DNA of 64,000 bases from Luteimonas saliphila (GCF_016774335.1 NZ_JAETWA010000045.1:297592-361591), one strand, 5' to 3'; positions 10,575-20,176 are shown, numbered from the stretch's first letter. Made by a program: numbers and translations. Notes: generated by a model from the letters alone, not told the origin.

Positions 10575-10787
10575 TCAGCCGAACGCGGCGATGGTCTCGA
10601 GCTCGCCGTCGTCGTTCTGCGCCTCTACCCTGGTCAGCCGGCCGTCGTTGAGATTGCGCGCGTCGGCCATCAGCCGGGCGATCTCCAGCCCTTTGCTGCG
10701 CTCCGGGAACCAGAACACCGGCCTGCCGTCGTCCAGCAACTGCCAGCCGCCGCCGCTGTGGACCAGTCGTAGGGTGGATCCGGACAT
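10575..10787 (-). CDS. small DUF2188-like protein
   Basis: A 70-residue protein with the pattern of DUF2188-type small proteins: LRLVHSGGGWQLLDDGRPVFWF (strand, HxxGGW turn, strand), then the helix ERSKGLEIARLMADARN, then a closing strand RVEAQNDDGELETI. No enzymatic residues stand out and the function is unknown. I chose the ATG at 10787 because a GGAG lies about 9 bases upstream on the minus strand; a second ATG at 10799 and a longer frame to 11138 are less likely. It stands alone between the structured element and a palindrome. Confidence 0.6.
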   Translation of the reverse strand: MSGSTLRLVHSGGGWQLLDDGRPVFWFPERSKGLEIARLMADARNLNDGRLTRVEAQNDDGELETIAAFG

Positions 10788-10962
10788 CGGCCGCTCCATC
10801 GGAAGAAAAGGCGCCCCGGCCCAGCGGTCGACTTGCTCAAGGTCGCGGCTCTGGTTTCCGTTGCTGAGCGGCATCCGTTGCCAGTTGCATTGGCCGGGCT
10901 GCCGGGGCGTCGCCAGTGTCGGCGGCGCGGGGCTGCGACACAGTCGGCGGAGCCCTCGATGC

Positions 10963-10984
10963 CGTGTAGGATTTTTCCTACACG
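10963..10984. promoter_or_regulatory. Perfect 9-bp palindrome, operator-like
   Basis: cgtgtagga-tttt-tcctacacg is a perfect inverted repeat with a 4-base centre. It lies 176 bases upstream of the minus-strand gene at 10787 and 65 bases before the plus-strand small ORF at 11049, so it could be an operator for either. No long U-run follows on either strand, which argues against a terminator. Confidence 0.5.
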
Positions 10985-11048
10985 ACGCATCCGGCGGGCC
11001 ATGCTCCCCTCGGTCGTTCCCGGTCGCCGCGATCACGGAGGAATCCCG

Positions 11049-11180
11049 ATGAAACCGATCCCGAACCCAGGTCGTCGCCCGTGCGGGCCCGACCGCCGTC
11101 CTCGCGCCGATCACCGCTGCGACCGCCTGCGCGTCCATATCGATGCCGGCAACACCATCGAGGCCGTGCGTTGCGAGTAG
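11049..11180 (+). CDS. very small basic ORF (43 residues)
   Basis: The ATG at 11049 is preceded by a strong ribosome site (acggagg, 6-7 bases upstream), which is the main support. The predicted peptide is short, Arg/Pro-rich in its first half and ends HIDAGNTIEAVRCE. I recognise no family. The codon pattern is consistent with either a real micro-protein or chance. The palindrome at 10963-10984 lies just upstream and the minus-strand tRNA terminator begins 16 bases downstream. Confidence 0.35.
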   Translation: MKPIPNPGRRPCGPDRRPRADHRCDRLRVHIDAGNTIEAVRCE

Positions 11181-11195
11181 GGTGCGGGCGGATAC

Positions 11196-11220
11196 GAAAA
11201 AGCCGGCACACGGCCGGCTT
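11196..11220 (-). terminator. Terminator of tRNA-Pro
   Basis: Perfect 8-bp stem aagccggc/gccggctt (11200-11207, 11213-11220) with a five-base loop; on the minus strand it runs into a T-tract (complement of 11197-11201). It is 22 bases beyond the tRNA 3' end. Confidence 0.8.
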
Positions 11221-11241
11221 CTCGCAACTGCTTGATCCGAT

Positions 11242-11318
11242 TGGTCGGGGAGACAGGATTTGAACCTGCGACTTCTACGTCCCGAACGTAGCGCTCTACC
11301 AGGCTGAGCTACACCCCG
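11242..11318 (-). tRNA. tRNA-Pro (anticodon CGG)
   Basis: Reading the minus strand, a 77-base cloverleaf starts CGGGGTG and ends with an encoded CCA (tggtcgggg on plus at 11242). The anticodon stem CTACG/CGTAG encloses TTCGGGA, giving anticodon CGG. The D arm (GCTC/GAGC) and the T arm (GCAGG TTCAAAT CCTGT) are intact. One acceptor pair is U6-U67, a mismatch. It decodes CCG, a frequent proline codon in this GC-rich DNA. Confidence 0.95.
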
Positions 11319-11335
11319 ACTTGGGCAAGCCGCGT

Positions 11336-11365
11336 ATTTTAGTGACCCGGCCGGTCGCTAGGCAA
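11336..11365 (-). promoter_or_regulatory. Sigma-70-like promoter of tRNA-Pro
   Basis: On the minus strand, TTGCCT (11360-11365) and TAAAAT (11336-11341) are separated by 18 bases and lie just upstream of the tRNA 5' end at 11318. Spacing and position fit a tRNA promoter. Confidence 0.6.
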
Positions 11366-11410
11366 GGGGTTTGCCGCCGGTACCGGCCTCGCGCCGGTCC
11401 CGGCGCGCGT

Positions 11411-12148
11411 TCAGTGCAGCGCCGAGGCGAGCTCGGACAGGCCCTCGGCGTCGAGGATTTCGACGTGCTGAGGGTCCGGAAGCGCGATCAGGCCCTGTTC
11501 GCGCAGCCGGGTGAAGCTGCGGCTGACGGTTTCGACAGTGAGACCCAGATGGTCGGCGATGTCGCTGCGACCCATCGGCAGCGCCATGCGCGGGTCGTCG
11601 TCGCGGATCTTCATCTGTTCGCGCAGGCGCAGCAGGAAGCTCGCCAGCCGCTCCAGCGGCGACAGTCGCGCGAGCAGCAGCATCGCGTCGTGCGCGTCGT
11701 CGAGGTCGCGACAGGCCCGTTGCAGCAGGGTGTGCTCGAAGCTCGGGAAGCGCTCGCGCAGGTCGCGGATCCCGTCGAGCTCGAACGCGCAGACCCGGCT
11801 CGGCACCACCGCTTCGACGCTGTGGCGATGGACCGCACGCTCCGAAAGGCCGACGAAATGCCCGGGCAGGACGAAGGCCACCACCTGGCGCCGTGCATCG
11901 GCCAGCGTGCGCACCAGCCGCAGCATGCCGCTGGTGACGCTGTAGGCCTGGCGGCAGGGCTGGCCGGCGCGGGCCAGTTCGGCATTGGCCTGTAGTTCCA
12001 CCGACGAGACGTAACGCTCGAGCGAGTCGACCTCCGGCGGCGGCAGGGACGCGCAGATGGCCAGGTCGCGCACGGCGCATCGCGCGCAGTCGAGCGGAAC
12101 GACGGCGCGGGAATGTTGTCTGCAGCGGGCGAGGGTATGGCTGGTCAT
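11411..12148 (-). CDS. FNR/CRP-family transcription regulator with Fe-S type cysteines
   Basis: A 245-residue regulator. The N-terminal cysteines (C9, C21, C24, C32; CxxC then seven residues then C) and C120 in PSRVCAFEL match the four [4Fe-4S] ligands of FNR/Anr in order, with wider spacing at the third. A cyclic-nucleotide-type beta-roll fills about 40-140, and the helix-turn-helix GRSDIADHLGLTVETVSRSF (about 190-210) carries the E..SR recognition residues of FNR. It probably senses oxygen and binds TTGAT-N4-ATCAA-like sites. It differs from the cysteine-free xanthomonad Clp. It lies divergently from hisS and downstream of nothing related. Confidence 0.88.
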   Translation of the reverse strand: MTSHTLARCRQHSRAVVPLDCARCAVRDLAICASLPPPEVDSLERYVSSVELQANAELARAGQPCRQAYSVTSGMLRLVRTLADARRQVVAFVLPGHFVGLSERAVHRHSVEAVVPSRVCAFELDGIRDLRERFPSFEHTLLQRACRDLDDAHDAMLLLARLSPLERLASFLLRLREQMKIRDDDPRMALPMGRSDIADHLGLTVETVSRSFTRLREQGLIALPDPQHVEILDAEGLSELASALH

Positions 12149-12360
12149 GCGGCTGGCTTTCGCAGGAGTCCATCATAGCGGCCCATGCGCCGGCGTGCGC
12201 TGGATGAAATGTCCCAGGCCCCGGATACCGGGGAGGAGGCGGCCGGCGACAGGTGCGCGACCCGCCGCGTCATTGCCGCCGAACAGGCGCCCACGGCGGC
12301 CGGCCGGTGCGGCGGGCGGGTAGAATGGCCGTCTTTCCCCTCGATTCCGACCGCCCCGGC

Positions 12361-13743
12361 ATGATCAAGCCCCGTACCCCGCCCGGCGTCATGGAACTGC
12401 TGCCGCGCGACCAGATCGCGTTCCAGCGCATGCTCCACACCATCCGGCGCAGTTTCGAGGGCTTCGGCTTCCTGCCGATCGAGACGCCGGTGTTCGAGCT
12501 GTCGGAGGTGCTGCTGACCAAGTCCGGCGGCGAAACCGAGCGCCAGGTGTACTTCGCCCAGTCCACGGGCGCGCTGGAGAAGGCATCCGACGGCTTGCCG
12601 GAACTGGCGCTGCGGTTCGACCTGACGGTGCCGCTGGCCCGCTACGTGGCCGAGCACGAGCACGAACTGGCGTTCCCGTTCCGGCGCTACCAGATGCAGC
12701 GCGTGTACCGCGGCGAGCGTGCCCAGCGCGGCCGCTTCCGCGAGTTCTACCAGTGCGACATCGACGTGATCGGCAAGGACGCGCTGTCGCCGCGCCACGA
12801 TGCCGAGATCCCGGCGGTGGTCAGCGCCGTGTTCGAGGCGCTGGACATCGGCGATTTCACCATCCAGTTCAACCATCGCAAGCTGCTGCGCGGGTACTTC
12901 GAGGGGCAGGGGATCGCCGCCGATGCGCAGGTGCCGGTACTGCGCGAGATCGACAAGCTCGACAAGCGCGGCGAGGACGCGGTGCGCGCGACGCTGTCGG
13001 GCGAGGGCTTCGGCCTGTCGTCCGCGGTGATCGACCGGCTGATGGCGTTCTCGCGCGTACGCTCGTCCGGCCATGCCGATGCGCTGGCCAGGCTCGACGC
13101 GCTGGGCGATGGCACGCCGCTGTTCGAGGAAGGACGCGACGAACTGCGCGAGGTGCTGCGCCTTCTGCAGGCGCTGGGCGTGCCCGAGTCGCGCTATGCG
13201 ATCAACCTGTCGATCGCGCGGGGGCTGGATTACTACACCGGCATCGTCTACGAGACCACGCTCGACGCCCATCCGGACATCGGGTCGATCTGTTCGGGCG
13301 GCCGTTACGACAACCTCGCCAGCCACTACACGAAGTCGAAGCTGCCGGGCGTCGGCATCTCGATCGGCCTGACCCGGCTGTTCTGGCAGTTACGCGAAGC
13401 CGGCCTGATCGAAACCGCGGACAGCTCGGTCGACGTGCTGGTGACGCTGTTCGACGAAGCCGGGCTCGACCACGCCCTGGGCCTGTCCCAGCAGTTGCGC
13501 GGCGCCGGGCTCAATGTCGAGACCCAGCTCGAACCGCGCAAGCTGGCGCGCCAGTTCCAGTATGCCGATCGCGCCGGGATCCGCTTCGTGGTGGTGCGCG
13601 GCGAGGACGAGGCGGCGAAGGGCGTGGTGGCGGTCAAGGATCTGCGCCGCGGCGAGCAGTTCGAGGTGGCGGATGCCGACTTGGCGCGAACGCTGCTGGT
13701 CGAGCGCGAGCAGTGGCGGGCGCTGGGCAAGGGCGCGTGCTGA
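12361..13743 (+). CDS. hisS: histidyl-tRNA synthetase
   Basis: Charges tRNA-His; class II synthetase, cytosolic dimer. The 460-residue protein shows motif 1 near [11 protein letters not shown], motif 2 around [19 protein letters not shown] and EFYQCDID, the histidine motif [13 protein letters not shown], motif 3 [13 protein letters not shown], and an anticodon-binding domain (about 360-460; [10 protein letters not shown]). A possible -10 (tagaat) lies about 35 bases before the ATG, with no clear -35. It is not in the his operon but lies about 3 kb upstream on the same strand. Confidence 0.95.
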   Translation: MIKPRTPPGVMELLPRDQIAFQRMLHTIRRSFEGFGFLPIETPVFELSEVLLTKSGGETERQVYFAQSTGALEKASDGLPELALRFDLTVPLARYVAEHEHELAFPFRRYQMQRVYRGERAQRGRFREFYQCDIDVIGKDALSPRHDAEIPAVVSAVFEALDIGDFTIQFNHRKLLRGYFEGQGIAADAQVPVLREIDKLDKRGEDAVRATLSGEGFGLSSAVIDRLMAFSRVRSSGHADALARLDALGDGTPLFEEGRDELREVLRLLQALGVPESRYAINLSIARGLDYYTGIVYETTLDAHPDIGSICSGGRYDNLASHYTKSKLPGVGISIGLTRLFWQLREAGLIETADSSVDVLVTLFDEAGLDHALGLSQQLRGAGLNVETQLEPRKLARQFQYADRAGIRFVVVRGEDEAAKGVVAVKDLRRGEQFEVADADLARTLLVEREQWRALGKGAC

Positions 13744-13790
13744 GGCGGACATCGGCACTGGTTCTTCCAGCCGCGGAGCATCTGGAAGTT

Positions 13791-13815
13791 GTCATCCCGA
13801 GCGCAGCGAGGGATC
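13791..13815. repeat. Single copy of the 'gtcatcccgagcgcagcgag' repeat
   Basis: One arm of the dispersed family sits in the 192-base gap between hisS and the ammonia-lyase gene. No inverted partner is clear here. Confidence 0.7.
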
Positions 13816-13935
13816 TGTCTTCGGCGCAACCCGGCAGATCACGGATCGATGAGCTTCGATGTCGCAGAGCCATTCCCGCAGCAACCGCAATGACAGCGCC
13901 CCCGCAATCCGGAAGATGACGATGGCGATCGAACG

Positions 13936-15819
13936 ATGAAACCGGTACTGCTCGACGGCAGGTCGCTCACCCGCGACCAGCTGGTGATGGTCGCGCACGG
14001 CGCCAAGGTGGCGCTGGACGAATCGGCGCTGCGCGACGTGGCGCGCGCCGCCGATTTCCTCGCCGCGCAGGTGGCGCGCGAGGAGCCGATCTACGGCGTC
14101 TCCACCGGCTTCGGCAGCAACGCGGACAAGCTGCTGGGCGCGCATCCGTTGCGCGACGAGTTGCCCGGCGCCAGGAAGTCCGGCCGCTCGCTGCACGAGG
14201 AGCTGCAGTACAACCTGATCGTGACCCACGCGGTGTGCGTCGGCGAGCCGCTGTCGGCCGACCTAGTGCGCGCCATGCTGTGCATCCGCATCAACACGCT
14301 GCTGCGCGGCCATTCCGGTATCCGGGTGTCGACCCTGCAGGCGCTGACCGCGCTGCTCAACGCGGGCATCGTGCCCGTGGTGCCGGCGCTGGGATCGGTT
14401 GGCGCGTCCGGCGACCTGGCGCCGCTGTCGCACCTGGCGATCGTGCTGCTCGGCGGCGGCGAGGCCTTCTACGGCGGGGAACGCATCCCCGGCGGCGAGG
14501 CGCTGAAGGCCGCCGGCATCGAGCCGGTCCGCCTGTCTTACAAGGAAGGGCTGGCGCTGAACAACGGCACCGCGCAGATGCTCGCGACCGGGGTGCTGGC
14601 GCTGTACCGCCTCGACCGCCTGCTCGACACCGCCGACCTCGCCGCGGCGATGACCATCGACGCCTTCGCCGGCCGGCTCGGCGCGTTCGCCGAAGAGGTC
14701 CACGCCCTGCGTCCGCATCCGGGCCAGGTGCGCACCGCCGCGCACCTGCGCGAGCTGCTGGACGGTTCCACGTTGGCCGACATTCCCTACCACCTGGTGC
14801 CACGCTTCCGCCCGTGGCTGCCGGCGAGCTGGGACACGCCAGAGGCGCAGCGCCTGAGCTTCGACATCGGCTGGGACTGGGTGCCGAGCGACCAGCGTCA
14901 CGGCCGCGAAAAGTTCTACGCGCGCTTCAAGCCGTTCCGCGGCGGCAAGAAGCACCAGCCGCAGGACAGCTATTCGCTGCGCTGCATCCCCCAGGTACAC
15001 GGGGCCGTGCGCGATTGCGTCGAACACGCCAAGCGGGTGTTCGACATCGAGCTCAACGCGGTGACCGACAATCCCCTGGTTTTCCCCGACAAGCAGGCCG
15101 AACACGTCGAGGAGCAGGTCATCTCCGCCGGCCATTTCCACGGCATGCCGCTGGCGCTGGCGATGAGCGGGGTCAAGGCCGCGATCCCGGTGCTGGCCTC
15201 GATCAGCGAGCGGCGGCTCAACAAGCTGGTCGATCCGGCCACCAGCGACGGCCTGCCGGCCTTCCTGATCGGCAACGAGGACGGCACCGAGTCGGGCTAC
15301 ATGATCGTGCAGTACACGGCCGCGGCCATCGTCAACGACCTCGCCACGCGCGCGCATCCGGCCAGCGTGTACTCGATCCCGACCAGCGCCAATGCCGAGG
15401 ACCACGTGTCGATGGGCACCAACGAGGCGCGGCACGTGCTGGCCATGGCCGACGACCTGGGCAAGGTGCTGGCGCTGGAGCTGTACACCGCGGCGCAGGC
15501 GCTGGACCTGCGCCTGGACATGATCAACGCCGCGCGCGACCTGGCGCGCCGCGCCGATGCCGCCGCGCTCGCGCGCAAGGTGCATGGTGTGGGCGAGGGC
15601 GATCCGCGGCATGCGCACTTCCTGCGCGAGGTCGAGGCGCTGCGGACCGAACTGGCCGCGGCCGACGCGTTCCACCCCGCGGCTGCGGTCGCGGCGGCCC
15701 ATGCGGCGATCCGCGAACGCATCCCCTTCCTCGACCGCGACCGCGCGCTCGACGGCGAGGTGGCGGCGGCGGTGGCGCTGGTCGCGGACGGCAGCCTGCT
15801 CGCAGCGATCGGGCGCTGA
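13936..15819 (+). CDS. hutH: aromatic amino acid / histidine ammonia-lyase, long form
   Basis: A 627-residue member of the MIO-dependent lyases, which remove ammonia from histidine or an aromatic amino acid to give an acrylate. The self-cyclising triad is A157-S158-G159 in GSVGASGDLAPLSH; YGVSTGFGSN, NNGTAQML, QDSYSLRCIPQVHG and TSANAEDHVSM are family blocks. The TH in the selectivity loop (LQYNLIVTHA) is more HAL-like than PAL/TAL-like. Bacterial HutH is about 510 residues: here roughly 60 extra residues precede QDSYSLRC, rich in Trp and Lys/Arg, and the C-terminus is also longer. No hutU, hutI or hutG is adjacent, so a catabolic role is unproven. Confidence 0.8.
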   Translation: MKPVLLDGRSLTRDQLVMVAHGAKVALDESALRDVARAADFLAAQVAREEPIYGVSTGFGSNADKLLGAHPLRDELPGARKSGRSLHEELQYNLIVTHAVCVGEPLSADLVRAMLCIRINTLLRGHSGIRVSTLQALTALLNAGIVPVVPALGSVGASGDLAPLSHLAIVLLGGGEAFYGGERIPGGEALKAAGIEPVRLSYKEGLALNNGTAQMLATGVLALYRLDRLLDTADLAAAMTIDAFAGRLGAFAEEVHALRPHPGQVRTAAHLRELLDGSTLADIPYHLVPRFRPWLPASWDTPEAQRLSFDIGWDWVPSDQRHGREKFYARFKPFRGGKKHQPQDSYSLRCIPQVHGAVRDCVEHAKRVFDIELNAVTDNPLVFPDKQAEHVEEQVISAGHFHGMPLALAMSGVKAAIPVLASISERRLNKLVDPATSDGLPAFLIGNEDGTESGYMIVQYTAAAIVNDLATRAHPASVYSIPTSANAEDHVSMGTNEARHVLAMADDLGKVLALELYTAAQALDLRLDMINAARDLARRADAAALARKVHGVGEGDPRHAHFLREVEALRTELAAADAFHPAAAVAAAHAAIRERIPFLDRDRALDGEVAAAVALVADGSLLAAIGR

Positions 15820-15835
15820 TCGCCAGCGGGCGCCG

Positions 15836-16210
15836 ATGAACCTGCCTCTCCATTTCGGCTGGCTCGGGGTGATGGAAGCGGCGCTGATCGCGTTCGCCGT
15901 CGGGGTGCTGTGCTTCGGCTTCTGGCGCTGGCTGTGCAGGCGCGCCGGGTGGGGCGAGGCCCGTGCCATCGGCTGGGCCTGCGTCAGCGCGATCGCGATC
16001 GCTGCCGGGATCGACAGCTGGAACCTGTTCTACCTGGGCGTCGCGGGTCTTGAATCGCCGGTCTACGCGAGGATCGCGCTGTCGAAGATCCACGACGCCG
16101 ATGCCCTCGGCACGCGCGTGTTCATGGAATGGACCGGTGCGCTGTGCGGCGTGGTCGCAGGCTGGCTGCTGACCGGACGCGCAGACCCGCAGGATGCCGC
16201 CGCCTCCTGA
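15836..16210 (+). CDS. small membrane protein of unknown function
   Basis: A 124-residue protein with three likely membrane helices: about residues 12-33 (MEAALIAFAVGVLCFGFW), 47-65 (WACVSAIAIAAGIDSWNLFY) and 97-113 (WTGALCGVVAGWLL). A cluster of Arg/Lys (RRAGWGEAR) follows helix 1, suggesting a cytoplasmic loop. I do not recognise the family. ATG 15836 is 16 bases after the lyase stop, so it may be co-transcribed. No signal for a catalytic site is seen. Confidence 0.6.
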   Translation: MNLPLHFGWLGVMEAALIAFAVGVLCFGFWRWLCRRAGWGEARAIGWACVSAIAIAAGIDSWNLFYLGVAGLESPVYARIALSKIHDADALGTRVFMEWTGALCGVVAGWLLTGRADPQDAAAS

Positions 16211-16453
16211 ATGGCGTTCGCCGCATGGCCCTGTTTCCATGCAGACGGGCAGGGCATCCCGCAGATGCCGGTCGGCCCGCTACCCTGCGCGAGGGGGCGT
16301 TGATCGACCTTGGACAGCCCAAGAAGGCTGACGTGGCGGCGGCGCAGCGGGGCACGGCTCCGCGCCCGAGCGGCCCCTGCATAGCTGCGACTTCGGAAGT
16401 CAGGCAGGTTTTCCGGCGCGAGCTCGGAAAACCCCGGCACCAGCCGCGCTTGA

Positions 16454-16481
16454 CTAATGTAATAACGCGCTATTACATTAG
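16454..16481. promoter_or_regulatory. Palindromic operator upstream of the TrpR-like gene and his operon
   Basis: ctaatgtaata-acgcgc-tattacattag is a perfect 11-bp inverted repeat that ends 4 bases before the ATG of the TrpR-like gene. The AT-rich arms stand out in GC-rich DNA. Position overlapping the start, and a DNA-binding protein encoded next to it, fit an autoregulatory operator also controlling hisG onward. Confidence 0.8.
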
Positions 16482-16485
16482 CTGG

Positions 16486-16812
16486 ATGAAGCAGCGCATC
16501 GAACCCCTGCCCGAATCCGACGCCGACGCCTCGTTCAGGGCGCTGGCGAAGGCGCTTGCCGCACTGGACCGGGTCGAGGACGTAGCCGCGTTCCTGCGCG
16601 ACCTGTGCACCCCGGCCGAGCTCGAGGCCATGGCCGACCGCTGGCGGGTGGTGCCGATGCTGCTGCAGGGCGTGCCGTACCGCGAGATCCACGAGCGCAC
16701 CCTGGTCAGCGTGACCACCATCGGCCGCGTCGCGCGCACGCTCGAGCATGGCGCCGGCGGCTATGCCGCGGCGGTGAAGCGCCAGCACCCCCGGCTCGCC
16801 CAGAGCCACTGA
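16486..16812 (+). CDS. TrpR/YerC-like repressor, probable regulator of the his operon
   Basis: A 108-residue all-helical protein of the TrpR/YerC (YecD) family: [28 protein letters not shown], then [18 protein letters not shown], then the recognition helix [15 protein letters not shown]. It likely binds the adjoining palindrome (16454-16481) as a dimer. It is the first gene of the histidine cluster, 9 bases before hisG; a TrpR-family histidine regulator in this position is known in Xanthomonadales comparative genomics, as far as I recall. The co-repressor (histidine?) is inferred from context. ATG 16486 has little room for a ribosome site because of the palindrome. Confidence 0.85.
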   Translation: MKQRIEPLPESDADASFRALAKALAALDRVEDVAAFLRDLCTPAELEAMADRWRVVPMLLQGVPYREIHERTLVSVTTIGRVARTLEHGAGGYAAAVKRQHPRLAQSH

Positions 16813-16821
16813 GGATCCGAG

Positions 16822-17736
16822 ATGAGCCCTTCGGCCGTTCCCGCGGCGCGCGACCGCCTGCGCATCGCGATCCAGAAATCCGGTCGCCTGAGCGATCCCG
16901 CGCGTGCGTTGCTCGCCTCGTGCGGGCTGTCCTGGCGCGAAAGCCGCGACAAGCTGTTCTGCTACGGCGAAACGCTGCCGGTCGACCTGCTGCTGGTGCG
17001 CGACGACGACATCCCCGGCCTGCTCGCCGACGGCGTCTGCGACTACGGCATCGTCGGGCGCAACGTGCTGGAGGAACAGGCGGCGCTGCGCGCGGGCGAG
17101 GGCAGGTCGCAGGTCTCGAAGGAGGTGCGCTCGCTCGGGTTCGGTGGCTGCCGGCTCGACATCGCCGTGCCCGAGGCCTGGGACTGGGAAGGCCCGCAGC
17201 AGTTGCAGGGCCGGCGCATCGCGACCAGCTATCCCGGCCTGCTGGCGAAATGGCTGGCGGAGAACCGGGTGGAGGCGAGCGTGGTGATGCTGTCGGGTTC
17301 GGTCGAGATCGCGCCGCGGCTGGGGCAGGCGGACCTGATCTGCGACCTCGTCTCCAGCGGTGGGACGCTGCTCGCCAACCAGCTCAAGCCGGTGGCGACG
17401 ATCATGCGCAGCGAGGCGGTGCTGGCGGGCCCGGTGCAGCCGTTCGCGGACATCCGCGGGGAACTGGCGCAGATGCTGCTGCGCCGCCTGGACGGTGTGC
17501 TGCGGCTCAAGGACAGCCGCCTGCTGCTATTCCAGGCGCAGCGCGACGAAGTCCCGGGGCTGCTGGAAATGCTGCCCGACGCGGAACAGCCGACCGTCCT
17601 GCAGGTCGATGGCGCCGACACCCTGGCGCTGCAGGCGCTGTGCCACGGCGCGATGACTTGGCAGCGGCTGGAGGACCTCAAGCGGGCCGGCGCGCGCGGG
17701 CTGATGGTGCTGCCGGTCGAGAGGATGCTGGCGTGA
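16822..17736 (+). CDS. hisG: ATP phosphoribosyltransferase, long form
   Basis: First histidine step: ATP plus PRPP to phosphoribosyl-ATP. The 304-residue protein is the long form with its own C-terminal regulatory (ACT-like) domain (about 230-304; [17 protein letters not shown] onward), so it needs no HisZ and is expected to be feedback-inhibited by histidine. Catalytic-domain blocks are [28 protein letters not shown] and [19 protein letters not shown] (PRPP loop). The stop overlaps the GTG start of hisD. Confidence 0.95.
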   Translation: MSPSAVPAARDRLRIAIQKSGRLSDPARALLASCGLSWRESRDKLFCYGETLPVDLLLVRDDDIPGLLADGVCDYGIVGRNVLEEQAALRAGEGRSQVSKEVRSLGFGGCRLDIAVPEAWDWEGPQQLQGRRIATSYPGLLAKWLAENRVEASVVMLSGSVEIAPRLGQADLICDLVSSGGTLLANQLKPVATIMRSEAVLAGPVQPFADIRGELAQMLLRRLDGVLRLKDSRLLLFQAQRDEVPGLLEMLPDAEQPTVLQVDGADTLALQALCHGAMTWQRLEDLKRAGARGLMVLPVERMLA

Positions 17737-19061
17737 GCGCGGAGCTCGTGCAGCGGCTGGACTGGCCGGCGCTCGATGTCGCGGCGCGGGAGGCTGCGCT
17801 GCAGCGGCCGGCGCAGTCGGTCGCCGGTCGTACGCGCGACACCGTTGCTGCGATCATCGGCGAAGTACGCCAGCGGGGCGACGAGGCGCTTCGCGAGATC
17901 AGTGCCCGCTTGGACGGGGTGGCGCCGGATGCCTTCGAAGTCGCCGAGTCGGAGTACGAAACCGCCGAGGCTTCGTTGTCGCCGACGCTCAGGGCCGCGA
18001 TCGTGGATGCGGCGGAGCGGATCGAACGTTTCCACCGCGCCGGTATGGTCCAGCCGTATTCGGTCGAGACCGCGGCGGGGGTGGTCTGCGAGCGGATGGT
18101 GCGTGCGATCGCGCGGGTGGGCCTGTACGTGCCCGCCGGCAGCGCGCCGCTGCCGTCCACGGCCTTGATGCTGGGAATTCCCGCGCGCCTGGCCGGGTGC
18201 CGCGAACGCGTGCTATGCACGCCGCCGCGCCGCGACGGCAGCGCCGATCCCGCGGTGCTGTTCGCCGCACGCCTGACCGGCGTGCACCGCGTGTTCAAGC
18301 TCGGCGGCGCGCAGGCGATCGCGGCGATGGCGTTCGGCACAGCCAGCGTGCCGCGCTGCGCCAAGCTGTTCGGTCCCGGCAACAGCTACGTCACCGAGGC
18401 CAAGCAGCAGGTGGCGCAGGGCGGGGTGGCCGCGATCGACATGCCGGCCGGGCCTTCGGAGGTGCTGGTGATCGCCGACGCGGGTGCGGATGCGGCCTTC
18501 GTCGCCGCCGACCTGCTGTCGCAGGCCGAACATGGTCCCGACTCGCAGGTGCTGCTGCTCAGCGACAGCGAAGCGCTGCTCGATGCGGTGCAGGGCGAGG
18601 TGGCCATCCAACTGGCGACGCTGCCGCGCGCGGACATTGCCCGGCAGGCGCTGGCGGGCTCGCGGCTGGTGCGGGTCGCGGCACTCGAGGACGCGTTCGA
18701 CATCAGCAATGCGTACGCACCCGAACACCTGATCCTGGCGCTTCGCGAGCCGCGTGCCTGGCTCGACCGTGTCGATGCAGCGGGTTCCGTCTTCCTTGGC
18801 GACTTCACGCCCGAGGCGCTGGGCGATTACTGCAGCGGCACCAACCACGTGCTGCCTACCAATGGCGCGGCGCGTGCCTGCAGCGGCGTGTCCGTGGCGA
18901 GCTTCCAGAACTTCGTGAGCGTGCAGGCCGCGAGCGCGTCGGGCATCGCCGGCATCGGCGCCTGCGCGGTGACCCTGGCCGAGGCCGAGGGACTCGAAGC
19001 GCATGCCAACGCGGTGCGCCTGCGCATGGGCCGCGTGGGATCCGCCCAGGAGGCCGCGTGA
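17733..19061 (+). CDS. hisD: histidinol dehydrogenase
   Basis: Zinc- and NAD-dependent oxidation of histidinol to histidine, the last two steps. The 442-residue protein has [59 protein letters not shown] (metal ligands) and YAPEHLIL (catalytic Glu-His). GTG 17733 overlaps the hisG stop; the in-frame extension upstream belongs to the TrpR-like and hisG region and is a shadow. The stop overlaps hisC. Confidence 0.95.
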   Translation: MSAELVQRLDWPALDVAAREAALQRPAQSVAGRTRDTVAAIIGEVRQRGDEALREISARLDGVAPDAFEVAESEYETAEASLSPTLRAAIVDAAERIERFHRAGMVQPYSVETAAGVVCERMVRAIARVGLYVPAGSAPLPSTALMLGIPARLAGCRERVLCTPPRRDGSADPAVLFAARLTGVHRVFKLGGAQAIAAMAFGTASVPRCAKLFGPGNSYVTEAKQQVAQGGVAAIDMPAGPSEVLVIADAGADAAFVAADLLSQAEHGPDSQVLLLSDSEALLDAVQGEVAIQLATLPRADIARQALAGSRLVRVAALEDAFDISNAYAPEHLILALREPRAWLDRVDAAGSVFLGDFTPEALGDYCSGTNHVLPTNGAARACSGVSVASFQNFVSVQAASASGIAGIGACAVTLAEAEGLEAHANAVRLRMGRVGSAQEAA

Positions 19062-20176
19062 ACGCCGTGACCGACCTGCTGCGAGAGGATCTGCGCGGCT
19101 TCGCCGGCTACAGCTCGGCGCGCAGCGAGGCGCTGAGCGGAGAGGTCTGGCTCAACGCCAACGAATCGGCCTGGCCCAACCCGGCCGATGGCGATGGCGC
19201 CTGCCGACGCTACCCGGATCCGCAGCCGGCCGCGTTGCGCGACGCGCTGGCGGCCCTGTACGGCGTCGCGCCCGAGCGCCTGCTGATCGGGCGGGGCAGC
19301 GACGAGGCGATCGACTTGCTGGTGCGCGCCACCTGCGTGCCCGGTCGCGATGGCGTGCTGGTGACCTCGCCGGTGTTCGGCATGTATGCCGTCAGCGCGC
19401 GGCTGCAGGGCGCGGTGTTGATCGACGTGCCGTTGCTGGACGACCCGCAGGCGGGCCTGGTGCCCGATTTCGAGGCGATCGGCGACGTGGCCGCGGTGCG
19501 TGGCGCGAAGCTGGTGTTCCTGTGCTCGCCGTCCAACCCGGGTGGTGGTGCGATCGCCCTCGGCGATATTGCCGCGCTCGCACGGCGGCTGGCGGGCCGC
19601 GCCCTGGTCGTGGTCGACGAAGCGTACGCCGAGTTCGGGGAGTCGCAGTCCGCCACCACCCTGCTGGACGCGCTTCCCAACCTGGTCGTGCTGCGCACGC
19701 TGTCCAAGGCCCATGCCCTGGCGGCCGCGCGGATCGGCGTGGCGATCGCCGACCCGGGCCTGGTCGCCGCGCTGCGCCGCTGCCAGGCGCCCTATCCGGT
19801 GCCGTCCCCGTGCGCCGCGCTCGCGGTCGCCGGTCTCTCGCCCGAGGCCCGCGCGGCCACGGCGCAGCGTGTTGGCAATGTGCGCCGCGAACGTGTACGG
19901 CTGCGGCAGTCCCTGCAGGCGCTCGCGGGCGTGCTGCGCGTGTATCCCTCGCAGGCCAACTTCCTGCTGGTGCGGTTCCGGGACGCCGAAGCGGCCTTCC
20001 ACGCCCTGCTGGCGGCGGGCATCGTGGTGCGCGACCAGCGGGCCGCGCGCGGCCTCGGCGACGCGCTGCGGATCACCATCGGCACGCCGGAACAGAACGA
20101 TCGCGTACTCGCGGTGCTGTCGGCGCTGGAACCCGCGACCGCCCGGATCGCGGCCAACGGGCGGGGAGCCGCCTGA
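19058..20176 (+). CDS. hisC: histidinol-phosphate aminotransferase
   Basis: PLP-dependent transfer of an amino group to imidazole-acetol phosphate. The 372-residue protein has the fold-type-I pattern: [11 protein letters not shown] near the start, [36 protein letters not shown] and the PLP lysine in [16 protein letters not shown] (family consensus usually G where the second A lies), then the late Arg in [15 protein letters not shown] 19058 overlaps the hisD stop; the stop shares a base with the hisB ATG. Confidence 0.94.
   Translation: MNAVTDLLREDLRGFAGYSSARSEALSGEVWLNANESAWPNPADGDGACRRYPDPQPAALRDALAALYGVAPERLLIGRGSDEAIDLLVRATCVPGRDGVLVTSPVFGMYAVSARLQGAVLIDVPLLDDPQAGLVPDFEAIGDVAAVRGAKLVFLCSPSNPGGGAIALGDIAALARRLAGRALVVVDEAYAEFGESQSATTLLDALPNLVVLRTLSKAHALAAARIGVAIADPGLVAALRRCQAPYPVPSPCAALAVAGLSPEARAATAQRVGNVRRERVRLRQSLQALAGVLRVYPSQANFLLVRFRDAEAAFHALLAAGIVVRDQRAARGLGDALRITIGTPEQNDRVLAVLSALEPATARIAANGRGAA

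Noticed and set aside
16211..16453. Histidine leader peptide/attenuator before hisG
   Set aside because: No short His-rich ORF followed by a terminator was found; only the palindrome.
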